Positions 1 through 8,268 of a stretch of 64,000 nt of DNA are shown here, one piece after another. Numbering within the stretch: position 1 is the stretch's first letter; each line of letters begins with the position of its first letter. A program made the translations under genes and the position numbers. Source of the stretch: CAUUCX01 sp041844835 (GTDB lineage Bacteria; Bacillota; Clostridia; Peptostreptococcales; Anaerovoracaceae); contig JBGZBU010000013.1 of assembly GCA_041844835.1 (NCBI GenBank), positions 14,469-78,468 of the forward strand. The letters run 5' to 3'. Below the pieces are notes generated by a model, which saw only the letters and a list, made by a program, of their open reading frames with translations, was not told the DNA's origin and searched no databases.

Positions 1-693
1 CTTTTCAGGGTATTTCTTAACTTCGGTTTTGCTATGAATTTCTTCCCACAATTCTCCGACCTGATTGTCTTCATTTTGTATTTTTTTATTCTTTTTAAGC
101 TCGGCTTTGACCTTGCTGCGATAATCTTCTACGCTGTCCGATCCGTTTTTCTTTGCAAACGCCTCATCAAGCACCGGCACCTTATACTCTTTGATACTGT
201 TAACCTTTACCTTGAATTCGGTATCCTTGCCCGCCAATGTGGACTCATGATATTCGGCAGGGAACTTGAGCTTTAAAACTTTTGTCTCTCCTACGTTTAC
301 GCCCACAAGTCCCTCTTCAAATCCGGGAATGAAGTGTCCGGAGCCTATTTCAAGATCGGCGCCTTTTGCGCTGCCTCCATCAAATTTTTTACCGTCCACT
401 TTGCCCTCATAGTCTATGTTTACCGTATCTCCCTGCTTTACAACGCCGGTTTTGATTTCTACGGATTCCTTCGCCTGTTCCAACCTGTTTTCAATCTCGG
501 AATTCAGCTCTTCATCACTTACCGAAGTATCGGCCTTTTTCATCTCGAGTCCTTTATATTCTCCCAGTTTGATATAATCTTTCAGATTATACTCACTGTA
601 AGGAATAACAAAACTTTCTTTTTCGCCGCACCCGCCGAGTGCGAAAACAAACACGAGTGCCAAGCTCAGCACGAACGATAATCTTCTTTTCAT
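1..693 (-). CDS. FKBP/trigger-factor-like peptidyl-prolyl isomerase lipoprotein (3' end cut by window edge)
   Basis: The visible 231 codons begin with an ATG preceded by GAGGAGATGTT. The N terminus has a lipoprotein signal: basic MKRR, a hydrophobic stretch, then lipobox LGGC at about residues 19-22. A region with trigger-factor-like spacing follows, then an FKBP-type domain at about 75-165 with GDTVNIDYEGKVDGKKFDGG and a GHFIPGFEEGLVGVNVGE core. The rest looks like the start of the helical trigger-factor C domain. The protein is therefore expected to be anchored on the outer face of the membrane and to help fold secreted proteins, unlike cytosolic trigger factor which has a ribosome-binding N domain. 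The start lies 115 bases beyond the rplT stop, beyond a terminator, so it is a separate unit. The C terminus is not visible. Confidence 0.85.
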   Translation of the reverse strand, partial: MKRRLSFVLSLALVFVFALGGCGEKESFVIPYSEYNLKDYIKLGEYKGLEMKKADTSVSDEELNSEIENRLEQAKESVEIKTGVVKQGDTVNIDYEGKVDGKKFDGGSAKGADLEIGSGHFIPGFEEGLVGVNVGETKVLKLKFPAEYHESTLAGKDTEFKVKVNSIKEYKVPVLDEAFAKKNGSDSVEDYRSKVKAELKKNKKIQNEDNQVGELWEEIHSKTEVKKYPEK

Positions 694-760
694 AACATCT
701 CCTCAACAAAAAATCGTCAATCCATAAAACCTTAAATTACGGAATTAAAACTACCCAATT

Positions 761-806
761 AAAAAACCCTGCGACAGCCTTTCCTAAAACAAGCCTCTGC
801 GCAGGG
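761..806 (-). terminator. Intrinsic terminator of infC-rpmI-rplT
   Basis: Read on the minus strand, arms CCCTGCG and CGCAGGG (7 bp, plus-strand positions 800-806 and 767-773) close a loop of 26 bases and are followed by six T residues. It lies just after the rplT stop and before the lipoprotein gene. Confidence 0.75.
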
Positions 807-815
807 GTAAATAAG

Positions 816-1175
816 CTAAGCCGTAGCCTGAGCCTTTGCCATATCACACAGCTTTGCAAAAGCGGCAGGATCATGTATCGCCATTTCCGACAGCATTTTT
901 CTGTTGATCTCAATTCCGGCATTTTTTAGTCCGCTGATCAATCTGCTGTAAGAAATCCCGTTCATCCTCGCACCCGCATTGATTCTTGCAATCCATAATT
1001 TCCTGAAATCTCTTTTTCTGTGTTTACGACCTATGTACGCGGAACGCAGAGCTCTCATCACCGCAACGTTGGCAACCCTGAAAGTTTTGCTCTTTGCTCC
1101 GTAAAATCCTTTTGCCTGCTTTAAAACCTTTTTATGTCTTCTGTGTGAAGTCACACCTCTTTTAACTCTTGCCAT
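816..1175 (-). CDS. rplT: 50S ribosomal protein L20
   Basis: A 119-residue protein of normal L20 length, starting MARVKRGV and ending in a helical tail. The conserved [13 protein letters not shown] stretch and the lysine/arginine-rich N-terminal half that contacts 23S rRNA are clear. It is the third gene of the infC-rpmI-rplT operon, 29 bases after rpmI, with a TAGGAGGT ribosome site. In Bacillota L20 binds the leader of this operon and represses it. The leader upstream of infC here has the structures expected for that control, so autoregulation is a reasonable inference. Confidence 0.98.
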   Translation of the reverse strand: MARVKRGVTSHRRHKKVLKQAKGFYGAKSKTFRVANVAVMRALRSAYIGRKHRKRDFRKLWIARINAGARMNGISYSRLISGLKNAGIEINRKMLSEMAIHDPAAFAKLCDMAKAQATA

Positions 1176-1204
1176 GATTCTTACCTCCTATACTCATCAC
1201 CCGG

Positions 1205-1405
1205 CTATTTAGCCAAAGCTCTCAAAATTCTCTTTTCATCCGCACTAGTCACAATAGTCGGTTTTCTGAGATCTCTCTTTCTCTTAGGTGATTTTTTTGT
1301 AAGAATATGTCCCTTGTACGCCTTTGCTCTCTTGAGCTTGCCGGAACCTGTCACCTTGAATCTCTTGGACGCGCCTCTATGCGACTTCATCTTATTCTTT
1401 CCCAT
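1205..1405 (-). CDS. rpmI: 50S ribosomal protein L35
   Basis: A 66-residue, very basic protein with the L35 pattern: [23 protein letters not shown] at the N terminus and an [12 protein letters not shown] segment. It is a normal length for the family. The gene sits between infC and rplT with short gaps and an AGGAGGATAAAATG start context, so it is co-transcribed with both. Confidence 0.98.
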   Translation of the reverse strand: MGKNKMKSHRGASKRFKVTGSGKLKRAKAYKGHILTKKSPKRKRDLRKPTIVTSADEKRILRALAK

Positions 1406-1420
1406 TTTATCCTCCTAATC

Positions 1421-1960
1421 TTAGTTATCCACTTCTTTTGCCTTATTTTTGTCGGCTCTGGGCATGACAAACATGGTAAGACTTCTTCCCTCGAACTTGG
1501 GTTTTTTCTCCATATCCGCGTCATCACCTAAAAATTCCAGAAATCTGTTCATAACATCAAACCCGATAGAAGTGTAATCCTTTTCTCTGCCGCGAAAGCG
1601 CAAAGTGACCTTCACCTTATCCCCATCTTTCAGAAACTTCTTAGCCGTATTCGCCTTTACGGAAAGATCGTGATCTTCTATAAAGGTGCTGAGTCTGATC
1701 TCCTTGACCACGGCTGTCTTCTGTTTCTTTTTGGCTTCTTTTTCCCTTTTTTGAAGCTCATATCTGAATTTTCCGTAATCCAGAATTCTGCAAACGGGCG
1801 GGTCGGCAGTCGGAGCAATACAAATCAAATCCAGCTTTTTCTCATCTGCAAGATTCAGCGCTTCCTCTCGACTCAATATGCCAAGTTGATTACCTTCCTC
1901 ATCTATAACCCTGAATTCTTTTCCAACGACTTGCTCGTTGATCAAATTCTCCTTTTTGAT
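1421..1960 (-). CDS. infC: Translation initiation factor IF-3, probable AUC start
   Basis: About 179 residues with the IF3 N domain (LINEQVVGKEFRVID, EEGNQLGILSREEAL), linker (KEIRLSTFIEDHDL) and C domain that binds the 30S subunit. The strong site AAGGAGG lies inside the reading frame, so longer in-frame starts would place the ribosome site within the gene. Nine bases after it comes ATC, and the residues after that codon (KKENLINEQ) match the register of Bacillus IF3, which starts at AUU. I therefore place the start at ATC, 1960-1958. A TTG five codons later is only three bases from a GGAG and is less likely. Rare AUU-type starts are typical of infC and let IF3 limit its own synthesis. Confidence 0.9.
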   Translation of the reverse strand: MKKENLINEQVVGKEFRVIDEEGNQLGILSREEALNLADEKKLDLICIAPTADPPVCRILDYGKFRYELQKREKEAKKKQKTAVVKEIRLSTFIEDHDLSVKANTAKKFLKDGDKVKVTLRFRGREKDYTSIGFDVMNRFLEFLGDDADMEKKPKFEGRSLTMFVMPRADKNKAKEVDN

Positions 1961-2073
1961 ATTTGAACACCTCCTTAAAAAAACGGACTCCAAGAGTCCG
2001 CTGAAATCAAATAAAAAGATTTACCCTAAAAGCATCTGCCATAAGGTGAGAAGCGGAAACTTCTACTTGATAC
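1961..2073 (-). promoter_or_regulatory. infC operon 5' leader (L20-leader-like)
   Basis: The leader runs from the predicted transcription start to infC. It holds a small stem AGAAG-TTTCCG-CTTCT near 2050-2066, a TCTCACCTTATGG segment, and the attenuator hairpin at its end. Bacillota infC leaders bound by L20 have this organisation. Assignment to that family is by layout; I did not test it against a covariance model. Confidence 0.55.
1977..2000 (-). terminator. infC leader attenuator hairpin
   Basis: On the minus strand arms CGGACTC and GAGTCCG flank a TTG triloop and are followed by a run of T residues that leads straight into the infC ribosome site AAGGAGG. The position, in the 5' leader between promoter and infC, fits transcription attenuation as in L20-controlled infC operons. 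Confidence 0.7.
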
Positions 2074-2079
2074 TCAATT

Positions 2080-2108
2080 AGAATACCTTATCCCGAAGCT
2101 CATGTCAA
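2080..2108 (-). promoter_or_regulatory. Sigma-A promoter of infC operon
   Basis: TTGACA (2103-2108) and TATTCT (2080-2085) on the minus strand are separated by exactly 17 bases. The predicted start of transcription is near 2073. Confidence 0.75.
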
Positions 2109-2199
2109 GCATTTATGTGTTACAAATGCTGCCGAAATCCAGTATTGTCAAAGATATGTATCATTACCCAACTCTATAATAAGCTTTATGCATTTCATT

Positions 2200-2841
2200 T
2201 CAGGATAAATATCTGAATACGCCTTTCACTTTGCCCAGTATTTTCACATCGCTTACGATGATCGGGCTCATTTCGGAATTTTCAGGCTGCAATCTTATGT
2301 GCCCGTCCTCTTTATAGAATGTCTTTACCGTCGCTTCCGCTTCAAATCCGTCTATCATTGCAACGACGATTTCTCCGTTTCTCGCAACATCGCGCTTTTC
2401 CACCAGGATATAATCTCCGTCGAATATTCCGACCTCAATCATGCTTTCTCCTCGAACGCGCAGCATGAAATTTTCATCACCGTTTACAAATCTTGCCGGG
2501 AGGCTAAAAAAATCCTCGACATTTTCTTCCGCAAGAATGGGAGTTCCGGCAGCTACTCTGCCCAGCACCGGAATTTCAACCGTATCATCGGATGCATTTA
2601 CTTTAGGTGATACCGGCGCGTGACTGTCGGCGGAATTCAGCATTATTGCCCGCGGTTTGGCAGGATCCTTGACTACATAGCCTTTTTTTTCAAGATTTGC
2701 CAGATCTTTATGAACCGTGGATGTGGATTTGATATTAAGTGCACTGCAAATTTCCCTCACAGTAGGCGGATACCCCTTGACGGCTATCTGCTCTTTCATA
2801 TAGTCAAGTATGGCTTTCTCGCGAATCTTCAAATCATCCAT
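2200..2841 (-). CDS. lexA: LexA repressor, SOS regulator
   Basis: 213 residues from the ATG at 2841, chosen because GGAGG lies eight bases upstream; a longer frame upstream has no support. Residues 1-65 form the winged helix DNA-binding domain (GYPPTVREIC, STSTVHKDLANLEKKGYV). The linker carries the self-cleavage site Ala98-Gly99 (GRVAAGTPI). The catalytic Ser133 (RGESM) and Lys173 (TVKTF) of the S24 peptidase domain are present. It represses SOS genes and is inactivated by RecA-stimulated self-cleavage. A LexA box overlaps its own promoter, so it should be autoregulated. The gene is transcribed on its own, downstream of the D-Asp pair. Confidence 0.96.
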   Translation of the reverse strand: MDDLKIREKAILDYMKEQIAVKGYPPTVREICSALNIKSTSTVHKDLANLEKKGYVVKDPAKPRAIMLNSADSHAPVSPKVNASDDTVEIPVLGRVAAGTPILAEENVEDFFSLPARFVNGDENFMLRVRGESMIEVGIFDGDYILVEKRDVARNGEIVVAMIDGFEAEATVKTFYKEDGHIRLQPENSEMSPIIVSDVKILGKVKGVFRYLS

Positions 2842-2919
2842 AAGCGTTTCCTCCATAAAGCGGCACAATCCAGAACTCAAATCACATAGCAGATATGTCC
2901 CTATACTGCTGTCAAGGGG

Positions 2920-2948
2920 ATTATAACACAGCGCGAACAAAAAGTAAA
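2920..2948 (-). promoter_or_regulatory. lexA promoter
   Basis: Minus strand TTTACT (2943-2948) and TATAAT (2920-2925) with a 17-base spacer. The leader to the lexA ATG is about 72 bases. Confidence 0.7.
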
Positions 2949-2958
2949 CATCTGTTCA
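2945..2958 (-). promoter_or_regulatory. LexA box (SOS operator)
   Basis: Minus strand GAACAGATGTTT (2946-2957) fits the Gram-positive consensus GAACN4GTTY. It overlaps the -35 element of lexA, as expected for autorepression. Confidence 0.75.
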
Positions 2959-2986
2959 CATGCACATTTGCTGACCGGCAACGCGA

Positions 2987-3697
2987 TTATTTGCAGCGGG
3001 CAATCGATTCTTCAGCTAAAATCTCCATGGCATCGAGATAAAACTCGGGCAACATATATATCTGTTTGAAGCACGACAATTCCGTACATGCCATGAGTGC
3101 GAGAGAACAGCCGTTTTCCTTTATTTCACGCTCCACCTGTGCAAAAAGATTTAAATCGATCTCCCCTCCCGCTTTTATTCCGTCATATATTATCGACATT
3201 ATTATCCGCTGCCCGGCATCGCTGAGATTGTAAGAAGGAATGCCCCGTTTTTCAAGTGCATTTTGGTAAAGTCCGGTAGCGATTGTTCCGTCCGTGGCGA
3301 GGATTGCAACCTTTGAATCCTTTTCATTTTCATTCCGCTCATGTATTCGCCTTGCCGCTTCTTCCACCATATTGATTACCGGAATATTTATTGCTTGACT
3401 CAATTCCGGCAGCACCACATGAGATGTATTGCAGGGAACGGCGATCACATCCGCCCCCATCGACTCCAAAAGCTTCGCATCTTCAATCAGAATTTCCGAC
3501 AATTCATCACTCCTGCCGCTTTTAATCATGTCTGTTCTGTCCGGAATCGTGGAGTGATTCAATATTATTATATTTATATGCTCCTGATCTTTATTGACCG
3601 GATTTTTGGTGATAAGCATTTTATAAAACTCCTGTGTTGCAAGAGGTCCCATTCCGCCTATTACACCGAGTATTTTACCCTCGCTCTTCCTCATCAT
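2987..3697 (-). CDS. Aspartate racemase
   Basis: 236 residues of the Asp/Glu/hydantoin racemase superfamily. The two catalytic cysteines are visible in VPCNTSH (about residue 95) and MACTELS (about 200). The N-terminal GVIGGMGPLATQEFY is typical of aspartate racemases. It converts L-Asp to D-Asp in a PLP-independent two-base reaction. It starts 32 bases after the ATP-grasp gene upstream, and the two are almost surely one transcript. In Enterococcus faecium the D-Asp ligase and aspartate racemase genes are also paired, so D-Asp for the peptidoglycan bridge is the likely purpose. Glutamate racemase activity cannot be excluded, but the neighbour argues against it. Confidence 0.88.
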   Translation of the reverse strand: MMRKSEGKILGVIGGMGPLATQEFYKMLITKNPVNKDQEHINIIILNHSTIPDRTDMIKSGRSDELSEILIEDAKLLESMGADVIAVPCNTSHVVLPELSQAINIPVINMVEEAARRIHERNENEKDSKVAILATDGTIATGLYQNALEKRGIPSYNLSDAGQRIIMSIIYDGIKAGGEIDLNLFAQVEREIKENGCSLALMACTELSCFKQIYMLPEFYLDAMEILAEESIARCK

Positions 3698-3729
3698 TTA
3701 CCTCTGTAATTCTCACTTGATATTTATTC

Positions 3730-4935
3730 TCACTTCATATACTTGCGGAATTTGTAGTAATGCCCCAGCTGCCCTTTTAAGCGAACAAGATTTCTCCTTA
3801 ATCCTCCATCCGCAGCGTACATGAGCGAGTGACATTCCTTTCCGCTTTTGATGAGATTACGCAAATCCGCCTTGTATTTCGGATTCACATACTTGAATAT
3901 TACGCCCCGCGGTATTACGCGCCAAAGATGAGGATCGTCCGCGATTCTAAATCTCATATCATCTTCATCAATTCTGTCACGCACAAAATATTCCGCAACA
4001 TTTGCACCGGATCCCGTAACATAATAATTGCTGCGCCCCTGACGCGTATTGATCTCAAATACTTTATATTTGCCGTCTCTCTCGTCATATTTTATATCGA
4101 AATTAGACCATCCCGTATACCCGATTCCGTCAAGAAAAGCACGCATTTTAGCACAGAGCTCTTCATTGCGCTCGGTGATGATGACCGCATGATTCCCTAT
4201 CCCGTGAGGAGTGTGTTCCTCCAAAAGAACATGTCCGAGACATATCATCGCCACTTTTTGATTTCTGTCCGAATAGCTCGTAAGAACTCGCATATAACTG
4301 TCGTCTCCGGGTATGAAATTTTGAATGATCAGTGAGTCGTCATAACCCGCTTCGTAAATATCGTCAATTACGCGTAAAAGAGCCTCAAAACTGTCCTCTT
4401 TATACACTTTTTTCTGTGTAGGAAACGGATGCGCCCAATATGAAATGCCGTTTGAGGGTTTTATGATATACGGCGGGTCAAATGGGAGAGAAAAACTCCG
4501 TTCCATCGCCCTTGCGTATACAAATGTTTCCGGAAAATCTATTTCATATTTCCGGCACATCTCGTAGAATCGCTCTTTATTTATAAGTTCATGCATAAGG
4601 TCAATATCTATATATGGAGCGACCACATTTTTAGGATATTTCCCTTTATTTTTTGAAATCAGTTCAACATAACTGTCACCGCAACCTATCAGCAGAACCT
4701 TAAATTTTTTACATTCCTCGGCATACTCCGTAACGAGCCGCATGAATGTATCCTCCTGATCGGCATTTATATCGGCGCGATAATCCAGTATACGGCTGCC
4801 GTGACAGGGGAACGCCGGGTATTTTCCATATGCTCTTACTTTAATTCCATATGCCTCGTGAAATGCACGGGCAACGCTGTAAACATTGATATCTCCTGCA
4901 AAAAGCAAGGGCTTGAAGTCGCATCTTTTCTCCAT
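3730..4935 (-). CDS. ATP-grasp D-aspartate ligase (Asl-like)
   Basis: 401 residues, ATP-grasp fold. The N-terminal LLFAGDINVYSVARAFHEAYGIK resembles enterococcal D-aspartate ligase. Central PPYIIKPSNGISYWAHPF is the nucleotide-binding loop region and VFEINTRQGRSNYY carries the metal-binding Glu/Asn of the grasp. Such ligases add beta-carboxyl-activated D-Asp to the side-chain amine of lysine in peptidoglycan precursors. The start has a GGGAG site seven bases away. The aspartate racemase just downstream would supply the substrate. The family also includes ligases for other amino acids, so the exact substrate is inferred from the pairing. Confidence 0.78.
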   Translation of the reverse strand: MEKRCDFKPLLFAGDINVYSVARAFHEAYGIKVRAYGKYPAFPCHGSRILDYRADINADQEDTFMRLVTEYAEECKKFKVLLIGCGDSYVELISKNKGKYPKNVVAPYIDIDLMHELINKERFYEMCRKYEIDFPETFVYARAMERSFSLPFDPPYIIKPSNGISYWAHPFPTQKKVYKEDSFEALLRVIDDIYEAGYDDSLIIQNFIPGDDSYMRVLTSYSDRNQKVAMICLGHVLLEEHTPHGIGNHAVIITERNEELCAKMRAFLDGIGYTGWSNFDIKYDERDGKYKVFEINTRQGRSNYYVTGSGANVAEYFVRDRIDEDDMRFRIADDPHLWRVIPRGVIFKYVNPKYKADLRNLIKSGKECHSLMYAADGGLRRNLVRLKGQLGHYYKFRKYMK

Positions 4936-5074
4936 TTTTTTCTCCCGAAAAATAATTATATAAAACGAGCAATATAAAAACAGGTGATATAAAAATAAGT
5001 ATATAAACCCAAATTTTTAAAAATATCGGACCGGGCATCAAAAGTTATACCCATGTCGCTAATTTTATCATAAA

Positions 5075-5100
5075 AGAAAAGACCTATACAGGTCTTTTCT
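5075..5100 (-). terminator. Terminator after class III aminotransferase gene
   Basis: A perfect 11-bp stem AGAAAAGACCT/AGGTCTTTTCT with a 4-base loop lies 60 bases beyond the aminotransferase stop and is followed on the minus strand by TTTATG. T-rich arms make it plausible in both directions. Confidence 0.6.
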
Positions 5101-5159
5101 CAAATTTCAACTCAATCCGTACACAATCCGTACATATGATACGCATGATACGCGACTCG

Positions 5160-6482
5160 TCATATCATTTTATCCACTTCACAAAGGACATCATCCAGAA
5201 TCTTCATTGCATCTCTGAGCTCGCTTTCCGTGATGATGAGCGGCGGAGCAACAATAATCATATTTTCATGCGAGTATGTGCAGAAACCGTTTTTCTTGAG
5301 CATGCCTATGATTTTTGCCATAGTGCCCTCGCTATCTCTGCCGAACGGCACCAATGCTTCTCCGGTTTCCTTGCTCTTTACGAGTTCAAGCGCGGAGAAA
5401 AGACCTATGTATCTTACCTCACCGACACAAGCATGTTTTTTCAACATGTCTTCAAGAATTTCTCCGAGAATCGCACCCATTTTTTTAACATTCTCCGCAA
5501 TGTTTAGTCTTTTGTACTCCGCCAATGTTGCAACAGCGGCGGCACAACCCATAGGATGTGCTGAATATGTCAAGCCGCAGAGCAGCAAATTGTTTTCAAA
5601 ATGATCCGCAATCTTTTTGCCGACAATTACACCGCCGAGAGGAACATAACCGCAAGTAACGCCCTTTGCAAATGATACCAAATCCGGCTTAACATCAAAC
5701 TGCTGGAATGCAAAGCAGGTGCCCGTGCGATACCAACCTGCCATTACTTCATCGCAAACCATGAGGATATCATACTTGTCGCACAATGCTCTCATACCCT
5801 TGAGGTATCCCTTAGGCGGGATCAAAATTCCGTTGGAGCCGACAACAGTCTCTGTAAAAATCGCGGCAATATTTTCAGGCCCCTCATAGAGAATCTGATT
5901 TTCCAAAAGTTCAAGGTAGAACTTGGTTACGTCATCTTCCGACTTAAACACGCAAGCCTGCGGCGCTCTGTAGGCGTACGGACCGTCATACTTGACGAAA
6001 CCCGGACCGCCCGGCTCGTTTGCAAAATGGCGCGGCTCTCCCGTCAACATTCCCGCACCCGCCGTCGAGCCGTGATAACATCTGTACATTGAAAACACCT
6101 TGAGTTTTCCTGTATACAGCCTTGCAAGTTTGATTGCATTTTCATTCGACTCGGCTCCGGCATTGGTAAAGAAGACCTTTGCGCCCTCAAGCCCGGAAGC
6201 TTCCACTACAGCTTTTGCCGCCTCGGAACGAACGTCAAGCGCGTATCCAGGTCCGATAAACGGCAGTTTGTCGGCCTGTGCTTTGATCGCCTCCACTACA
6301 GCCTTGTTGCAGTGACCCAAATTGGAATTTACAAGCTGTGAGGACATATCCGCATATTTATTCCCCTGGTCGTCCCAGAAATAAATCCCCTCGGCCTTTG
6401 TAACAACCATAGGATCTATTTTGCCCTGAACGCTCCATGAATGCAGATTATATTTTTTGCTCATTTCTTTGATACCAGACAT
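5160..6482 (-). CDS. Class III (omega-amino acid) PLP aminotransferase
   Basis: 440 residues of the fold-type I class III aminotransferase family. Landmarks are FTNAGAESNENAIKLAR (about residue 105), MVCDEVMAGWYRTG with the PLP-contacting Asp, and VSFAKGVTCGYVPLGG holding the Schiff-base Lys. The family moves amino groups from omega-amines such as taurine, beta-alanine or GABA to pyruvate or 2-oxoglutarate and yields an aldehyde. Directly upstream, 73 bases away, lies an acylating aldehyde dehydrogenase, which suggests that the aldehyde made here is oxidised to an acyl-CoA. Taurine is a candidate but not proven. The start has a GGAGAG site. Confidence 0.85.
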   Translation of the reverse strand: MSGIKEMSKKYNLHSWSVQGKIDPMVVTKAEGIYFWDDQGNKYADMSSQLVNSNLGHCNKAVVEAIKAQADKLPFIGPGYALDVRSEAAKAVVEASGLEGAKVFFTNAGAESNENAIKLARLYTGKLKVFSMYRCYHGSTAGAGMLTGEPRHFANEPGGPGFVKYDGPYAYRAPQACVFKSEDDVTKFYLELLENQILYEGPENIAAIFTETVVGSNGILIPPKGYLKGMRALCDKYDILMVCDEVMAGWYRTGTCFAFQQFDVKPDLVSFAKGVTCGYVPLGGVIVGKKIADHFENNLLLCGLTYSAHPMGCAAAVATLAEYKRLNIAENVKKMGAILGEILEDMLKKHACVGEVRYIGLFSALELVKSKETGEALVPFGRDSEGTMAKIIGMLKKNGFCTYSHENMIIVAPPLIITESELRDAMKILDDVLCEVDKMI

Positions 6483-6555
6483 TTTACTCTCCTTTCATAA
6501 GAGGTTTAATAATGTATGCGGAGAGGAAAAGTTCCCCCTCCCCGCAATAATCGAC

Positions 6556-7980
6556 TTACGCGTCAACCTTAGCCACGATTGCGGCGTCGAAAAGATCCTC
6601 ATCTTTCGGCTGGAACGAAGGGATTGCTCTTGAAACATATGTGAAGTTCAAAAGATCTTTCCATGTAGCATTGTGAGATATCGAATTGTGCCCCCATGTT
6701 CCGCATCCGAGCGTCATGGAAATAGGGAAACCGCATGTCCATGAACCGGAGTTTGTAAGAGACTGCGGCTGATTTACGCACACCTTGCATGTAGGAACGA
6801 TCTCGCTGAGCTGCGCCACTCTGTCATCCATGGAAGTATGGATACCGCAGCTGTGACCCTTCCCCTGATAATCCAAAATGCTCATGAGCTTATCAACGGC
6901 ATCGTCGAAATTCTTTGCTTTTCTGATTCCTGAGATCGGGGAAAGTTTTTCACCGGTGAACGGGAATTCGTTGCCGAATCCTCCGTTTTCCTCAACCATG
7001 ATCATTTTTGTTCCTTCAGGCACATCCACACCGGCAACACTTGCAATATTTGCAGCGGATGTGGCTACGATGTGACGATTGAGGTTGTGATTTGCAGGAG
7101 TCTCAGGCCAGAGAGTTTTGAGCATTTTCTCTTTTTCAGGGGTACCCTCTTTGATCAATACGCCGCCCTGTTTAGCCATCGCCTCTACAAATGCGTCATA
7201 ACACTCCTCAAGAACTATGATGTTGTTCTCTGTCGAGCATGATGTGGCATGGTCGAAAGATTTTGATCTTACGATCATATCCGCAACTGTATCAAGATCT
7301 GTAGTTCCGTCAACGATGGAAACAACGTTGCCGGTGCCCACTCCGATTGCAGGATTTCCGGAAGAATAAGCCTGTCTTACCATCGGAGTACCGCCTGTAG
7401 CGAGGATAAAATCGACATCTCTCATAAGTACCTGTGATGATTCGACGGAAACATATTCAGGATCTATTGCCTGTACCAGATCAACAGGAGCACCGAATTT
7501 TTCAAGTACGCTCCTGATCATTTTCGTAACCTCGAAATTTGTTCTTCTTGCTTTCGGATGCGGCGCAAGAATAATAGCGTTCCTTGTCTTGAGAGCCATC
7601 AGTGACTTAACGACCGGAGTGGCCTCACCATTCGTAACGGGCATGATCGCACCGACAACGCCCATAGGTTTAGCATATGTCTGCATACCCATTTTTTTAT
7701 CTTCCGCAATCAGTCCTACGGATTTCTGTCCTTTCATCTGGAAATACGATCCTTTGATCTTTCCATACATTTTAGCCTGTTTATGCTCAGGAATCCCCAT
7801 TCCGGACTCTTCTACCAGCATCTCTCCGAACTTCATAGCTACATCAGGTTTTGTAAGAGCGTATGCAACGGCACATGTCAGCTCATCCACTCTTTCCTGA
7901 GAAAAACCATTTGCAATTTCCTGGGCTGCGCGAGCTTTTTTAATCAGCCCCTGCACATACTCTTCATAATTGATTGACAT
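6556..7980 (-). CDS. CoA-acylating aldehyde dehydrogenase (EutE/SauS-like)
   Basis: 474 residues from the ATG at 7980, which follows AAGGAGGGTTTGTT. The protein has an aldehyde dehydrogenase fold with PVTNGEATPVVKSLMALKTRNAIILAPHP near residues 118-145, the glycine motif ATGGTPMVRQAY, and catalytic Cys in FDHATSCSTENN (about 240). These features place it with acylating enzymes that use NAD(P)+ and CoA, such as acetaldehyde or sulfoacetaldehyde dehydrogenase. It lacks the iron alcohol dehydrogenase domain of AdhE. The downstream aminotransferase suggests a route amine to aldehyde to acyl-CoA. No shell proteins or ethanolamine lyase genes are nearby, so ethanolamine use is not supported. Confidence 0.8.
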   Translation of the reverse strand: MSINYEEYVQGLIKKARAAQEIANGFSQERVDELTCAVAYALTKPDVAMKFGEMLVEESGMGIPEHKQAKMYGKIKGSYFQMKGQKSVGLIAEDKKMGMQTYAKPMGVVGAIMPVTNGEATPVVKSLMALKTRNAIILAPHPKARRTNFEVTKMIRSVLEKFGAPVDLVQAIDPEYVSVESSQVLMRDVDFILATGGTPMVRQAYSSGNPAIGVGTGNVVSIVDGTTDLDTVADMIVRSKSFDHATSCSTENNIIVLEECYDAFVEAMAKQGGVLIKEGTPEKEKMLKTLWPETPANHNLNRHIVATSAANIASVAGVDVPEGTKMIMVEENGGFGNEFPFTGEKLSPISGIRKAKNFDDAVDKLMSILDYQGKGHSCGIHTSMDDRVAQLSEIVPTCKVCVNQPQSLTNSGSWTCGFPISMTLGCGTWGHNSISHNATWKDLLNFTYVSRAIPSFQPKDEDLFDAAIVAKVDA

Positions 7981-8076
7981 AACAAACCCTCCTTGTAACA
8001 CTATACTTTATCATTCTGCCGATTCACGGTTTGGAGAATACAGCAAATTTACTTCACTTTATATTAACAAATAAAT

Positions 8077-8102
8077 ACGCATTTTTCTACTAAAAAATGC
8101 GT
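8077..8102. repeat. 10-bp inverted repeat upstream of the aldehyde dehydrogenase gene
   Basis: ACGCATTTTT and AAAAATGCGT flank a 6-base loop in the 288-base gap between the VWA gene and the aldehyde dehydrogenase gene. It may terminate the upstream unit weakly or be an operator. No clear promoter was found beside it. Confidence 0.45.
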
Positions 8103-8268
8103 AATACTATGCTAAATTCAAGCTTTAAGAAACCTATGGAATATTCTGAAAATTATTTGTTATGCATGGAAAGCAGTACATACGATTTGCAATTTTACAG
8201 TTTGATATTTTTTTCCTAAAAAAAATTTGATAATTATTTTTTTCACATAAACGGCGGAGTTCCAACGC

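Noticed and set aside
4841..5041. 66-codon minus-strand frame before the D-Asp ligase gene
   Set aside because: It overlaps the ligase start in another frame, has no ribosome site and looks like a chance hydrophobic frame in an A/T-rich promoter region.
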